The notes under the pieces were generated by a model, which saw only the letters and a program-made list of their open reading frames with translations, was not told the origin of the DNA and searched no databases. Shown here in pieces: positions 15,199 through 24,259 of a stretch of DNA of 58,114 nucleotides. The first letter of the stretch is position 1; every line of letters begins with the position of its first letter. A program made the translations under genes and the position numbers. The DNA is from Burkholderiaceae bacterium. GTDB lineage: Bacteria; Pseudomonadota; Gammaproteobacteria; Burkholderiales; Burkholderiaceae_C. Where the stretch lies: NCBI GenBank assembly GCA_018780645.1, contig JADMJJ010000001.1:1-58114 (forward strand). Reading direction: 5' to 3'.

Positions 15199-17451
15199 TC
15201 AGGCCAGCAGTTCGCCGCGCGCATTCAGGCGCTCGCGCTTCTTGAAGCTGCGCACCGCCCCCCAGACCACCAGCGCCAGCGCCAGCACACCGCCGATCAG
15301 TGGCCACCAGATCGCCTTGTTCCAGTCGGCCGTGCGGCGCACGCGCTCGGCGGCATCCACCCGGTAGTAGCGCTGGCCGTCACGTATCATCACGGCCGGT
15401 TTGGCGTTGTGCACCCAGGCCTGGTAGGCGCTGGAGGCGAAGGGGAAGTAGCCCCAGGTCCAGGGCGTGTCTTCCTGGGCGATCTTCACCATCTTGTCGA
15501 TCACCGCCTGCTTCTCAGGGCCGTCATCGAGCTGCTTGAGCTGGTTGTAGAGCTTGTCGAATTCAACGCTCTCGTAGTTCGAGGTGTTCTCGCCATCGGC
15601 CTTGGTCTTGCCGTTGGGGCCGTAGAGCAGGAACAGGAAGTTCTCGGCGTCCGGGTAGTCGGCCAGCCAGCCCAGCCAGAAGATTTGGTGCTTGCCCTTG
15701 CGCACCTTGTCCTGGAACTGGTTGTTGTCGGTGGCGCGCACCTCCAGCTGAAGGCCGATCTTGGCGAACTGCTTGACCGTCCAGTCCAGCCGCGACTTGG
15801 TCTCGGGCGTCGGCGCCGAGTAGTAGTCGTAGTTCAGCACCAGCGGCTGGCCGGATTGGGCGTCGCGGCCACCGGGGTAGCCGGCCTCAATCAGCAGCTG
15901 CTGGGCCTCTTCGATCGAGCGGCGCTGGGCCTCGCCGTTGACCAGCTTGTGGGTGACCGGGTTGATGCCCTCGGGCGTGCCATGGCGCGAGCCGAACAGG
16001 CCGCCCGGCAGCGGGCCCATCGCGGCCTCGCCGGCATCCATCGGGAAGATGCGGCTCCACTCCTCCCAGTCGATGACGATGGCAATCGCCTGGCGCAGCT
16101 TCTTCTTCTTCAGCTTCTCCGCGGCCGTGCCGATGTCGCCGATGACCGGGTCCAGCATATTGAAGGCGATGAAATAGCTGTTGGTGTCAATGAACTTGGG
16201 CAGCTGGAAGCCCTTGTATTCGAATTCGCGACGCACGTCTTCCGAGTCCTTGGCCTGGACGATGTACTCCAGGCCGGTGTCGGTGCGCTCGACCACCGGC
16301 GTATCGTAAAAGCCCTGCTTGAACTTGGCCTCGCGGGGCACCTTCTCCTTGTCGATGGTGAACACCATCTTGTCGAGGAAGGGCGTCTTCTTGCCGCAGT
16401 CGTCCAGCAGGCCGGCCTCCTTGTCGCCGGGCATGCCCTCGCAGGGATAGGGCTCACCGCGGTAGTTCGGGTTGCGCGCCAGCACATGGCGGCGGTCCTG
16501 CACATACTCGGTCATCATGAAGGGGCCGGTACCCACCGGCCAGACGTCAAGCGTCAGGCCATTGGCGGCCATGCCCTTCTGAGCATAGAAGGCATCGGCC
16601 TCCCAGGGGATGGGCGCCAGAAAGGTCATCGCCATCCAGTAGTTCCACTGGGGATACTTGCCCTTGATGCGGATACGCAGCAGGTGCTTGTTCGGCGCGG
16701 TCACGCCGTCCATCTCGAACTTGCGGAAGTCCAGGAAGGGCTTGTCCAGGTCGGTCGGCGCCAGGCCCTTGCGCAGCTTGGCGTCCTCGGCCTTGATCAC
16801 GGCGCCGTATTCCTTCAGGCCGACCACATACTCGGAGAACAGGCCGTAGATCGGTGCGGTGATGCGGGTGGTGGCATGGCGGCGCAGCGCATAGACAAAG
16901 TCGTCGGCGACCAGCTCGCGGGTGCCCTGATGCTCGAACTCCAGCGGCGAACGCTTGGTGCCCAACGCGTCGGGCTTCAGCGCGTGGTAGCGGTAGTTGC
17001 CCTGCTCGTCCTTGGCGAAGGCCGGGTGCGGCTGGTACAGCACGCCCTTCTTGATCGGCACCTCATAGACGCTCTCGACGATCCTCTCGCCCGGCGCATC
17101 CTCGGGCAGGATCTTGCCGTCCTTGTCCAGATAGATGGGCTTGACCACGTCGGACGCCGTCTTGGGCACCAGGGTGAACGGGCGCTTCAGGTAGTGGTAG
17201 CCATACAGCGGCTCATAGATCGAGTAGGTGTAGGGCGTCTCGTTGCTCCAGTAGGAGGCCGTCGGGTCCAGATGGCGCGGCGAGCGTTCCTGCACCGAGG
17301 TGTAGAAGGTGTTGGTGGCGGCAGCATCGCTGGGCCAGGGGTTGTTGTCGCAACCGGCCAGCAGCGTCATCAGTGCCAAACCTGCAACACCCGCGGCAAC
17401 ACCCGCTGCGGCGCGCATCAGGCTGCGCGCCCTTGCTTTCAAGCTGCCCAT
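15199..17451 (-). CDS. Peptide-binding lipoprotein of the ABC importer (SBP family 5) with C-terminal membrane helix
   Basis: A 750-residue periplasmic solute-binding protein of the DppA/OppA/YejA type. The N-terminus (from MGSLKARARSLMRAAAG) ends in the lipobox LLAGC, so it is a lipoprotein. The core carries family 5 features such as LDPTASYWSNETPYTY and VADDFVYALRRHATTR. It is longer than E. coli YejA, and its last 45 residues hold a hydrophobic helix (WWPLIGGVLALALVVWGAV) followed by a basic tail, RSFKKRERLNARG. This means a second membrane anchor with a cytoplasmic tail. The start at 17451 is supported by a GGAGAG ribosome site; the frame runs open to 17598 without a better start. It heads the four-gene import operon. 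The ligand is probably peptides. Confidence 0.9.
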   Translation of the reverse strand: MGSLKARARSLMRAAAGVAAGVAGLALMTLLAGCDNNPWPSDAAATNTFYTSVQERSPRHLDPTASYWSNETPYTYSIYEPLYGYHYLKRPFTLVPKTASDVVKPIYLDKDGKILPEDAPGERIVESVYEVPIKKGVLYQPHPAFAKDEQGNYRYHALKPDALGTKRSPLEFEHQGTRELVADDFVYALRRHATTRITAPIYGLFSEYVVGLKEYGAVIKAEDAKLRKGLAPTDLDKPFLDFRKFEMDGVTAPNKHLLRIRIKGKYPQWNYWMAMTFLAPIPWEADAFYAQKGMAANGLTLDVWPVGTGPFMMTEYVQDRRHVLARNPNYRGEPYPCEGMPGDKEAGLLDDCGKKTPFLDKMVFTIDKEKVPREAKFKQGFYDTPVVERTDTGLEYIVQAKDSEDVRREFEYKGFQLPKFIDTNSYFIAFNMLDPVIGDIGTAAEKLKKKKLRQAIAIVIDWEEWSRIFPMDAGEAAMGPLPGGLFGSRHGTPEGINPVTHKLVNGEAQRRSIEEAQQLLIEAGYPGGRDAQSGQPLVLNYDYYSAPTPETKSRLDWTVKQFAKIGLQLEVRATDNNQFQDKVRKGKHQIFWLGWLADYPDAENFLFLLYGPNGKTKADGENTSNYESVEFDKLYNQLKQLDDGPEKQAVIDKMVKIAQEDTPWTWGYFPFASSAYQAWVHNAKPAVMIRDGQRYYRVDAAERVRRTADWNKAIWWPLIGGVLALALVVWGAVRSFKKRERLNARGELLA

Positions 17452-17738
17452 GTGGCTCTCCAAAAGTCCCAATCCAAGCGTCACACGGATCACCATGACG
17501 CCCCGGCCAAAAAAATTCAGCCTCTGGAAGGCATGGCTTGTGGCCGTGTCGTCCCGAGGCGTGGTCGCGCATTCTAAGCGCTGACGCGCAGCTGACACAC
17601 AGGCGACACCTAGGGTTTGCCAGTAAGCGCCCCCTGAATGCAGGGCTTGCTACGTCAAGTGATTCGCTTCGCTGCGGCGCCTATCAATGCCTTGAGGGAC
17701 AGCCCTGAGGCGTCAGCATCTGCTCTGTCCCCAACTGC

Positions 17739-18659
17739 CTAGAAGTGGTCCCAACCCATGAAGGCGTCCCGGCCCTGCACCGCCAGGGTGACCTTGGCAC
17801 CCACCGGCAGGCAGACCTTGGTCGGCACATGGCCGAAAGGCAGACCGGTCAGTATGGGCGTCTTGGTGCGGGCACGCACCGCCTCGATGGCGCTCTTCAG
17901 CGTGTAGCCCCGGTCCAGCGGCGACTTGCGCCAGGCACTGAAGGCGCCGAGCACGATGGCCTTCTGCGCGTCGAGGACGCCGGCCTGCTGCAGCTGCAGC
18001 AGATTCCGCTCGATGCGATAGGGATGCTCGTTGACATCCTCCAGGAACAGGATGCCGCCCTTGATGCGCGGCATGTGCGGCGTGCCCAAGAGCGAATTCA
18101 GCACGCACAGATTGCCACCCCACAACGTGCCCTTGACATCGACGCCATCGAAGCCGGCCTCGGTGCGGAAGCCCACTGCCTCCAGCGCGCCGTCCATCGC
18201 CTCGGTGAAGCAATCCTGCGTCACATCGTCAACGCCGCCGTCGGCCTCGGCGCGGCCGAAGTCGTCGCAGGCCAGCGGGCCGGCCCAGGTGTGCAGGCCG
18301 GCGGCCGCCTTGGTGTGGGCCAGCAGGCCCAGCTGCAGCGAGGTCAGGTCGCTCTGGCCGACCCAGCGCGTGCCCTGCTCGACGCTGCGCGCGATCAGGG
18401 CCCAGTCGATGCCATCGAGCAGCCGCGTCATGCCATAGCCGCCGCGGGTGGCCAGCGCGATGCTGGGCGCCTGCTCGGCGACGCGGTGCAACGCGGCCAG
18501 GCGGGTCGCGTCATCACCGGCAAAGCGCTGGTGCTTGGCCAGGGCGTCGGCATCGATGCTGACCTCATAGCCCAGGGCCTTCAGTCGCTTGGCGGCCAGC
18601 TTCAGCGGTGCAGCCTTGGCCACCACGCCGGCCGGCGTGAACAGGGTCACCGTGCTCAT
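17739..18659 (-). CDS. ldcA: LD-carboxypeptidase (peptidase S66, muramoyltetrapeptide carboxypeptidase)
   Basis: A 306-residue cytosolic enzyme that removes the terminal D-alanine from murein tetrapeptides during cell-wall recycling. The S66 catalytic set is visible: Ser103 in GQSDLT, Glu207 in LFLED and His277 in PFGHVPTK. The nucleotide-like RGGYG motif is at residues 72-76. The length is typical. The start at 18659 puts the conserved STVTLFTPAG at the N-terminus. An ATG at 18728 overlaps the tadA stop by ATGA and would add 23 residues not expected in the family. The gene is probably co-transcribed with tadA. Confidence 0.92.
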   Translation of the reverse strand: MSTVTLFTPAGVVAKAAPLKLAAKRLKALGYEVSIDADALAKHQRFAGDDATRLAALHRVAEQAPSIALATRGGYGMTRLLDGIDWALIARSVEQGTRWVGQSDLTSLQLGLLAHTKAAAGLHTWAGPLACDDFGRAEADGGVDDVTQDCFTEAMDGALEAVGFRTEAGFDGVDVKGTLWGGNLCVLNSLLGTPHMPRIKGGILFLEDVNEHPYRIERNLLQLQQAGVLDAQKAIVLGAFSAWRKSPLDRGYTLKSAIEAVRARTKTPILTGLPFGHVPTKVCLPVGAKVTLAVQGRDAFMGWDHF

Positions 18660-18724
18660 CTTTTGATGCTCGGCGTCGGTGTGGCCGCAAGTGCCTTCGG
18701 TGGTATCACACAGCGTGTGTCGGG

Positions 18725-19309
18725 TCATGTGTCGTCCAGGTGCAAGGCTTCGCCTTGGGGAATGGGATCGGTATCGCCGGCGGGAGCCTGGCGCCTGCGT
18801 TTGGCGGCAGCGCGCCGCTCGGCAAAGAAATCGCGCAGCAACTGCGAGCTGGCCTCGGCCAGCACGCCGCCCTGCACCTGGGTGTGGTGGTTCAGGCGCT
18901 TGTCGGCGAACAGGTCCAGCACCGAGCCGGCCACCCCGGTCTTGGGGTCGGTCGCGGCGAACACGACGCGCTTGAAGCGCGCGTGCATCAGCGCCATTGC
19001 ACACATCGCGCAGGGCTCCAGCGTCACGAACAGCTCGCACTCGGGCAGGCGGTAGTTGCCCAGCAGCTGGGCGGCATGGCGCAGCGCCACGATCTCGGCG
19101 TGTGCGGTCGGATCATGGGTGGTGATAGGCCGGTTGTAGCCGGTGGCGATGACCTGGCCGCCGCGCATGATCACCGCACCCACCGGCACCTCGCCCACCA
19201 GCAGCGCGTTGTGCGCCTGGTCCAGCGCCAGACGCATGGCATATGTGTCCGCGGCCAGGGTCTCGGACGCGTCGGGCTGGGCGGTGGATGGGGGGGCGGA
19301 ATCGGTCAT
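18725..19309 (-). CDS. tadA: tRNA-specific adenosine deaminase TadA
   Basis: A 194-residue zinc deaminase that converts adenosine 34 to inosine in tRNA-Arg(ACG). The HAE motif (His70, Glu72) and PCAMC motif (Cys100, Cys103) form the zinc and proton-shuttle site. VGEVPVGAV near residue 38 is the family N-terminal signature. The start at 19309 gives a slightly long N-terminal tail (about 20 residues) before the catalytic domain; the frame stays open upstream without support. The C-terminus is extended by a basic stretch (AERRAAAKRRRQA). It is divergent from the DUF72 gene, with only 65 bases between the starts. Confidence 0.95.
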   Translation of the reverse strand: MTDSAPPSTAQPDASETLAADTYAMRLALDQAHNALLVGEVPVGAVIMRGGQVIATGYNRPITTHDPTAHAEIVALRHAAQLLGNYRLPECELFVTLEPCAMCAMALMHARFKRVVFAATDPKTGVAGSVLDLFADKRLNHHTQVQGGVLAEASSQLLRDFFAERRAAAKRRRQAPAGDTDPIPQGEALHLDDT

Positions 19310-19374
19310 GGGCAGGCCGGGCGAAGTGTAGCAACCCGGGGTGTCGCAGCCGCAGTCAACGCTATGCTTGGACC

Positions 19375-20397
19375 ATGCAAGACGCCCTGTTTCCCGACGA
19401 AATCCTGCCCGCCCCGGCCGCCGAGCGCAGGCCCAAAGGCGCAGGCAGCAGCATCCAGCCCGCGTCCGTCGATGCCGACATCGTGGCGCTGGCCCAGCGC
19501 CTGCCGCCGCAGCTGCATCTGGGCACCTCGTCCTGGAGCTATCCTGGCTGGGCGGGCCTGGTCTGGGCCGGCGAGCATGGCGAGTCGCTGCTGTCACGCC
19601 AGGGCCTGCAGGTCTATGCCCAACACCCGTTGATGCGCACCGTCAGCATTGACCGCAACTTCTACCGCGCATTGACCGCTGCCCAGTACGAGCGCTATGC
19701 CGCCCAGGTGCCGGACGACTTTCGCTTTGTCATCAAGGCGCCCAGCCTGGTGAGCGATGCCCAGGTGCGCGATGAAGACGGCCGTGGCCAGCAGCTCAAC
19801 TCCGCATTTCTCGACCCGGCCCTGGCCGCCCAGGAGTTTGTGCAGCCGGCACTGGAAGGCCTGGGCGCCAAGATTGGTGCGCTGGTGTTCCAGCTCAGCC
19901 CGCTGGCACCGTCGCAGCTGGCGAACATGCCCGAGGTGTTGCAACAGCTGGACACGATGCTCGCCGCCCTGCCCTCGCTACAACCGGTGGCGCCCGACGG
20001 CGTGATCGCCGTCGAGGTGCGCGACCCGGCCTTTCTGACGCCCGAGTTTGCTTCACTGCTCAAGCGCCATGGCGCGACCTATTGCCTGGGCATCCACCCG
20101 AAGCTAGGTGATCTGGAGTTGCAGCTGAAGGTATTGCGGCGCCTGTGGCCCGGGCCGCTGGTCTGCCGCTGGAATCTGCATGCCCGCTTCGGCCCCTTCG
20201 GATATGAAGAGGCGCAGAAGCGCTATGGCCTGTTCGACCAGATCCTGGACCCGGCCCCCGCCACCCATGAGTTGCTGGCCCGGGTGATTCGCGCCACCGT
20301 CGAGGCCGGCCACAAGACATACATCTGCATCAGCAACCATGCCGAGGGCTGCGCGCCACGGACGGTGCAGGCCTTGGCGCAGGCCCTGGCTTACTGA
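19375..20397 (+). CDS. DUF72 (YecE-like) TIM-barrel protein
   Basis: A 340-residue protein of the DUF72/YecE family, recognised by LHLGTSSWSYPGWAGLVW, VSIDRNFYRALT, FVIKAP and AVEVRDPAFL. The fold is a TIM barrel related to xylose isomerase-like proteins; the biochemical function is not established. The start at 19375 gives MQDALFPDEI. Its end overlaps the small convergent gene at 20391-20636 by seven bases. Confidence 0.88.
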   Translation: MQDALFPDEILPAPAAERRPKGAGSSIQPASVDADIVALAQRLPPQLHLGTSSWSYPGWAGLVWAGEHGESLLSRQGLQVYAQHPLMRTVSIDRNFYRALTAAQYERYAAQVPDDFRFVIKAPSLVSDAQVRDEDGRGQQLNSAFLDPALAAQEFVQPALEGLGAKIGALVFQLSPLAPSQLANMPEVLQQLDTMLAALPSLQPVAPDGVIAVEVRDPAFLTPEFASLLKRHGATYCLGIHPKLGDLELQLKVLRRLWPGPLVCRWNLHARFGPFGYEEAQKRYGLFDQILDPAPATHELLARVIRATVEAGHKTYICISNHAEGCAPRTVQALAQALAY

Positions 20398-20636
20398 TTC
20401 GCGGCGGAGGCGGCGGCAGCATTGGCCGCAGCGCCTTGCGCGAGTGCTTTCTGCACGTCGTCGCGCACCTGCTGAACCTGGTTCGCGGGCATCGGCGGTG
20501 CACCCTCGATCTGGCCCGCCGTGGTGGCTGCCGGCGTCTGCACAGCTGGCGTGATCGCGGACATCTGCTTCTTGACCAGCAGGCCCACGATGGCCACCGT
20601 CAGCAGCAGACCCAGGACAGTGAAAAGCATGCGCAT
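20391..20636 (-). CDS. Small single-span membrane protein of unknown function
   Basis: An 81-residue protein. It has one N-terminal membrane helix (MLFTVLGLLLTVAIVGLLV), then KKQMS and an Ala/Gln-rich soluble tail with a helical stretch (ANQVQQVRDDVQKALAQ). The start at 20636 is preceded by a GAGGG ribosome site; the frame is open to 20678. It is 32 bases downstream of the sugar kinase stop, so it may share that transcript. Its last seven bases overlap the DUF72 stop on the other strand. No family was recognised with certainty. Confidence 0.7.
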   Translation of the reverse strand: MRMLFTVLGLLLTVAIVGLLVKKQMSAITPAVQTPAATTAGQIEGAPPMPANQVQQVRDDVQKALAQGAAANAAAASAANQ

Positions 20637-20668
20637 GGTGTTGCCCTCGTCAGTAACAGGCCTCGATG

Positions 20669-21565
20669 CTAAGCCCATGCCGCCCGCACCTCTGCATAGG
20701 CAGGCAGACTCGGATCAACTGCCCCCTTGAAGGTACACACGCTGGACGCGAACTGGGCCGCGCGCTGCAAGGTCGTCTCCAGCGGCCATCGGCGCAGCCG
20801 GCCCAGCAGAAAAACCGCCGCGAAGGCGTCGCCTGCGCCGACGGTGTCGACCACGTCAACCGCGGGCGCACGGCCTTCCAGCCAGCGCCGCTCGCTCGCG
20901 TCGAAGCAGGCATAGCCATCGGCGCCACGGGTGATGAGCAGGATTTGCAGGCCGAAGCGGTCAATCAAGGCTTCTACCGCAGCGGGATGCTCCGGCTCGC
21001 CGAACCAGCCCAGCAAGGTCTCCAGCTCGCCCTCATTCACCTTGGCCACATCGGCCAACGCCAGCGAGGCCTCGGCCAAGGTGCGGTTGTCCGGGCCATC
21101 ACGCAGATTCAGGTCGAGAAAGCGTTGAGCCTGCGTGCAGGCCAGGCCGGAGCGTATCGCCGCGCGTGACAGCGGGTCGCGCTGGGCCAGCGTGCCGAAG
21201 CAGATCCAGGCCGGCCGGGCGGCCTCGACGCTGCGCACCAGCTCCGCCGCGTCGAGCGCATCCCAGGCGCTGTCGGTGCCGATCTCGAAGCGGTGCTGCG
21301 GGCCCTCCATCCGTACATGGACGACGCCGGTTGCACGCTGCGGGTCGCGCTGCAGGCCGCGGGTCTCCATGCCGAAACGGGTGAACTCGGCGGCGATGCG
21401 CCCGCCGGCAGCATCGGCACCGATGCGAGTGATCATCAGCGGGGCGGCGCCCAGCGCAGCGAGATTGCGCGCCAGATTGAACGGCGCGCCGCCGACAACG
21501 GAGCCCTCGGGAAACAGGTCCAGCAGCGCTTCGCCGAGCACAACCACGTAGTTCAAGTCGCTCAT
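20669..21565 (-). CDS. PfkB-family carbohydrate kinase (fructokinase-like)
   Basis: A 298-residue ribokinase/PfkB-family sugar kinase. The N-terminal GGAPFNLARNLAALG is the substrate-side signature. DTVGAGDAF (residues 240-248) is the second PfkB signature with the catalytic base Asp246. LLITRGADGY is the adenine-side strand. Its resemblance to ScrK-type fructokinases (VLGEALLDLFPEG opening) suggests fructose as substrate, but no sugar transporter lies nearby to confirm this. Confidence 0.88.
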   Translation of the reverse strand: MSDLNYVVVLGEALLDLFPEGSVVGGAPFNLARNLAALGAAPLMITRIGADAAGGRIAAEFTRFGMETRGLQRDPQRATGVVHVRMEGPQHRFEIGTDSAWDALDAAELVRSVEAARPAWICFGTLAQRDPLSRAAIRSGLACTQAQRFLDLNLRDGPDNRTLAEASLALADVAKVNEGELETLLGWFGEPEHPAAVEALIDRFGLQILLITRGADGYACFDASERRWLEGRAPAVDVVDTVGAGDAFAAVFLLGRLRRWPLETTLQRAAQFASSVCTFKGAVDPSLPAYAEVRAAWA

Positions 21566-21620
21566 GCCGCAGTGTCGCGCACAAATCGCATAAAGGCGAA
21601 GCCGCTACAATTCACCTCAA

Positions 21621-21634
21621 GTCTTATATAAGAC
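21621..21634. promoter_or_regulatory. 14-base perfect palindrome in the tam promoter region
   Basis: The perfect palindrome GTCTTATATAAGAC lies 34 bases before the tam start. It sits about ten bases after a TACAAT -10-like hexamer at 21606-21611, where transcription should begin. The shape and position fit a repressor operator, for example for a GntR-type regulator. The cognate regulator is not encoded nearby. Confidence 0.6.
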
Positions 21635-21668
21635 ACAAGACACTGTGAACTACCTCAAGGAGCAAGCG

Positions 21669-22454
21669 ATGAGCACACAGGACTGGAACCCCGCCCTCTA
21701 CGCCCGTTTCGAAGACGAGCGCACCCGCCCCGCCGCAGAGTTGCTGGCCCGTGTGCCGCTGACGGCGCCCGGCCGGGTGGTGGACCTGGGTTGCGGACCG
21801 GGCAATTCGACCGAGCTGCTGCTGGCGCGCTATGGTCAGACGGGCATCACGGGGCTGGACAGTTCGCCGGCCATGCTGGCCAGCGCGCGGCAGCGGTTGC
21901 CAGGCCTCGCCTTCGAGCTGGGCGACATCACGACATGGCAGCCCGCAGCGCCGGTTGATTTGGTCTATGCCAACGCAGCGCTGCAATGGGTGCCTGATCA
22001 CGAGCAGCTGATGCCCAGATTGCTCGCGGCGTTGGCGCCCGGCGGCGTGTTGGCGGTGCAGATGCCCGACAACCTCGATCAGCCCTCGCACCAGCTGATG
22101 CGAGAGGTCGCGGCCGACCCGCGCTTTGCGCCGGCCATTGGCGACGCCGGCCAGCTGCGGGCACGCATCCTGTCGGCCGATCACTACTACGATCTGCTCG
22201 CTCCCACGGCCAAGGTCGATGTCTGGCGCACCACCTACTACCACCTGATGGACGATGCTGCGGCCATCGTTCAATGGCTGCGCGCCACCGGCTTGAAGCC
22301 CTTCGTCGAGGCGTTGCCCACCGCGTTGCAGCCGCTGTTCCTGGCCGAGTACGAGCAACGCATTGACGCGGCCTATCCGCCCCGGGCCGACGGCAAGCGG
22401 CTGCTGGCCTTTCCTCGGCTGTTCTTTGTGGCTCGATCTCCAGTCGCTGCTTGA
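21669..22454 (+). CDS. tam: Trans-aconitate 2-methyltransferase
   Basis: A 261-residue SAM-dependent methyltransferase very close in pattern to E. coli Tam. It opens [19 protein letters not shown], has SAM motif [13 protein letters not shown] (residues 37-48), then [23 protein letters not shown] and [16 protein letters not shown]. It methylates trans-aconitate, a spontaneous inhibitory by-product of the citric acid cycle. The start at 21669 is set by an AAGGAG ribosome site six bases upstream; an in-frame ATG at 21645 precedes it. Its end overlaps the convergent EamA gene by 82 bases. Confidence 0.93.
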   Translation: MSTQDWNPALYARFEDERTRPAAELLARVPLTAPGRVVDLGCGPGNSTELLLARYGQTGITGLDSSPAMLASARQRLPGLAFELGDITTWQPAAPVDLVYANAALQWVPDHEQLMPRLLAALAPGGVLAVQMPDNLDQPSHQLMREVAADPRFAPAIGDAGQLRARILSADHYYDLLAPTAKVDVWRTTYYHLMDDAAAIVQWLRATGLKPFVEALPTALQPLFLAEYEQRIDAAYPPRADGKRLLAFPRLFFVARSPVAA

Positions 22455-23338
22455 GTAGACGCACCCGAAGTCGCCATCCCCATGGCCAGCAGCACGCAGC
22501 CCAGGCCCAGCCCCTGCCAGGCGCTGATGGGCTCGGCGAGACACAGCGCCGATAGCAGCATCGCCGAGACCGGCAGCCAGGCCGTGGCCAGCGACGCCCG
22601 CGCGCCACTGGTGCGCGCACTGCCCGCGTACCAGAGCAGGAAGCCGAGCACCGTGGGCACCCAGGCGTAATAGACGATGCCCAGCAGCGCAGGCGTGGCG
22701 ATGACCAGAGGCGCCGGGCCCGCCACCAGCCAGGCGGGCCCCACCGACAGCAGCAGGCCCCCCGCACACATCAGCGTGGACAGGGCCAGCGCCGGCACCG
22801 GGCGCGACAGCCGTTTGTTGGCCAGTATGAACACCGCCTCGCAGGCCACCGCGCCCATCACCAGGGCGATGCCCTTGAGCCGCTGCCCATCCAGCGCCGG
22901 GGCATCACCCGACGGCAGGGTGACGACCACGACACCCAGGGCCGCCAGCGCGATGGCCAAGCCCAAACGCCAGCCCGGCCGCTCGCCCAGAAACAGCACC
23001 GCAAACAGGGCCGCCACCGCCGGCAGCGTGCCGGTCACGATGCCGGCATTGGCCGCGCCGGCCAGCACCACGCCCTGTAACAGCAGCACCGTGTAGCCGA
23101 CGCTGCCTGCCGCTGCCTGCACCAGCAGCAGGGCCGCATCCCGGGCACCGACACGCGGCAGGCGCTCGCCCTTGACGCGCATCAGCAGCAGGAACACCGG
23201 CAGTGCCAGCGCATGGCGCATCGCCGTCGCCAGGAAGGGCTCGACCTCCACCCCAATGATCTTGCTGACCACCACGGTGCTGCCCACCAGCACCATGGCC
23301 AGGCAGCACAGCAGCTGGCCCTTAAACACCTCTCTCAT
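22373..23338 (-). CDS. EamA-family (DMT superfamily) exporter
   Basis: A 321-residue inner-membrane protein with about ten hydrophobic helices arranged as two EamA repeats. Examples are [20 protein letters not shown] at the start and [19 protein letters not shown]-like helices in the second half. These drug/metabolite transporters usually export amino acids or metabolites; the substrate is unknown. The last 30 residues ([20 protein letters not shown]) are hydrophilic and are encoded within the overlap with tam on the opposite strand. A GGGAGA ribosome site precedes the ATG. The upstream AraC regulator at 23399 is a likely controller. Confidence 0.88.
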   Translation of the reverse strand: MREVFKGQLLCCLAMVLVGSTVVVSKIIGVEVEPFLATAMRHALALPVFLLLMRVKGERLPRVGARDAALLLVQAAAGSVGYTVLLLQGVVLAGAANAGIVTGTLPAVAALFAVLFLGERPGWRLGLAIALAALGVVVVTLPSGDAPALDGQRLKGIALVMGAVACEAVFILANKRLSRPVPALALSTLMCAGGLLLSVGPAWLVAGPAPLVIATPALLGIVYYAWVPTVLGFLLWYAGSARTSGARASLATAWLPVSAMLLSALCLAEPISAWQGLGLGCVLLAMGMATSGASTQAATGDRATKNSRGKASSRLPSARGG

Positions 23339-23398
23339 CCCGATCTCCCCAGTGAATCGGTCAGAGTCTCGGCTCTCGATCGGCGGGCGTCTTGAACG

Positions 23399-24244
23399 TT
23401 ATTGCGGCCGTCGGCGAGCGGCCGCCAGCTGCCAGGCTCCGGGCGTGAAGCCGAAGTGCCGCCCGAACAGCCGGGTCATATGGCTCTGATCGGCGAAGCC
23501 GGAGGCCAGTGCGGCCGTCGCCAGATCATCTCCATCGCGTATCAGGCGCCTGGCTCGCTCCACGCGCTGCTGCAGCAGCCAGGCGTGCGGCGGCACGCCA
23601 TAGGCCTGCGTGAATCGCCGCAGCAACTGGTACTTGCTGAGGCCGGACATCGTGGCGAGGTCGGCCAAAGTCGGCGGGTCCAGCATCTCGTCGGCCAGGC
23701 GTTCACGCACGCGGGCGATATCGCCGCCAGCCTGCTCCGCCGGGGCAGCCGTCGAATGGCCCGCCAGCAGCAGGCCGCAGGCCTGCACGAGCCCTTCCTC
23801 GCAGGCGAGGCGGTCTGCGTCGGTCAAGGCCTGGCCGGCGTTCCAGCGATCCATCTGGCTCAACAGCCGCTGCAGCGCGGCGCGCAGAGGCGCGTCCTGG
23901 ATCACCGGCCGCGTCCATTCGATGTCGAGCAAGGCACGGCCCGGCGCCGCCATGGCCGCGATCACATCAGGGTCCAGATGCACCATATGCCAGCGCCGCG
24001 ACGCGTCACCCAGCGGCCGGCCGTCATGGACCTCACCGGGATTGCTGGTGATCAGGTCGCCCGCGAACGCCTCCACAGTCCCGCGCCCGCTGGCGGAGCG
24101 CTGAGCGCCCTGCTCCAGCAGCCCGATGCCGAACGTGCCATGCCAATGCCTGCCGAAGTGGCGGGCGCTGTCGGTCTGCACGCCATAGACCCCCGGGCAA
24201 GGCGAAGCCAGCACGCGACATTGATGGAGAGGCGGTCCGAGCAT
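23399..24244 (-). CDS. AraC-family transcriptional regulator
   Basis: A 281-residue regulator. The N-terminal cupin-like sensing domain contains FGRHWHGTFGIGLLEQG and TSNPGEVHDGRPLG. The C-terminal double helix-turn-helix covers about residues 180-275 (LADLATMSGLSKYQLLRRF and ATAALASGFADQSHMTRLF). This layout is typical of AraC regulators of amino-acid or metabolite exporters. It lies 60 bases upstream of the EamA exporter gene in the same direction, so control of that exporter is the natural inference. Confidence 0.9.
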   Translation of the reverse strand: MLGPPLHQCRVLASPCPGVYGVQTDSARHFGRHWHGTFGIGLLEQGAQRSASGRGTVEAFAGDLITSNPGEVHDGRPLGDASRRWHMVHLDPDVIAAMAAPGRALLDIEWTRPVIQDAPLRAALQRLLSQMDRWNAGQALTDADRLACEEGLVQACGLLLAGHSTAAPAEQAGGDIARVRERLADEMLDPPTLADLATMSGLSKYQLLRRFTQAYGVPPHAWLLQQRVERARRLIRDGDDLATAALASGFADQSHMTRLFGRHFGFTPGAWQLAAARRRPQ

Positions 24245-24259
24245 CCTGAGATCATCGCA

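Noticed and set aside
13006-17577. A 1500-codon plus-strand open frame opposite the peptide transporter operon
   Set aside because: It spans three well-recognised genes on the other strand and reads as His/Gln/Arg-rich low-complexity sequence, as expected for an antisense frame.
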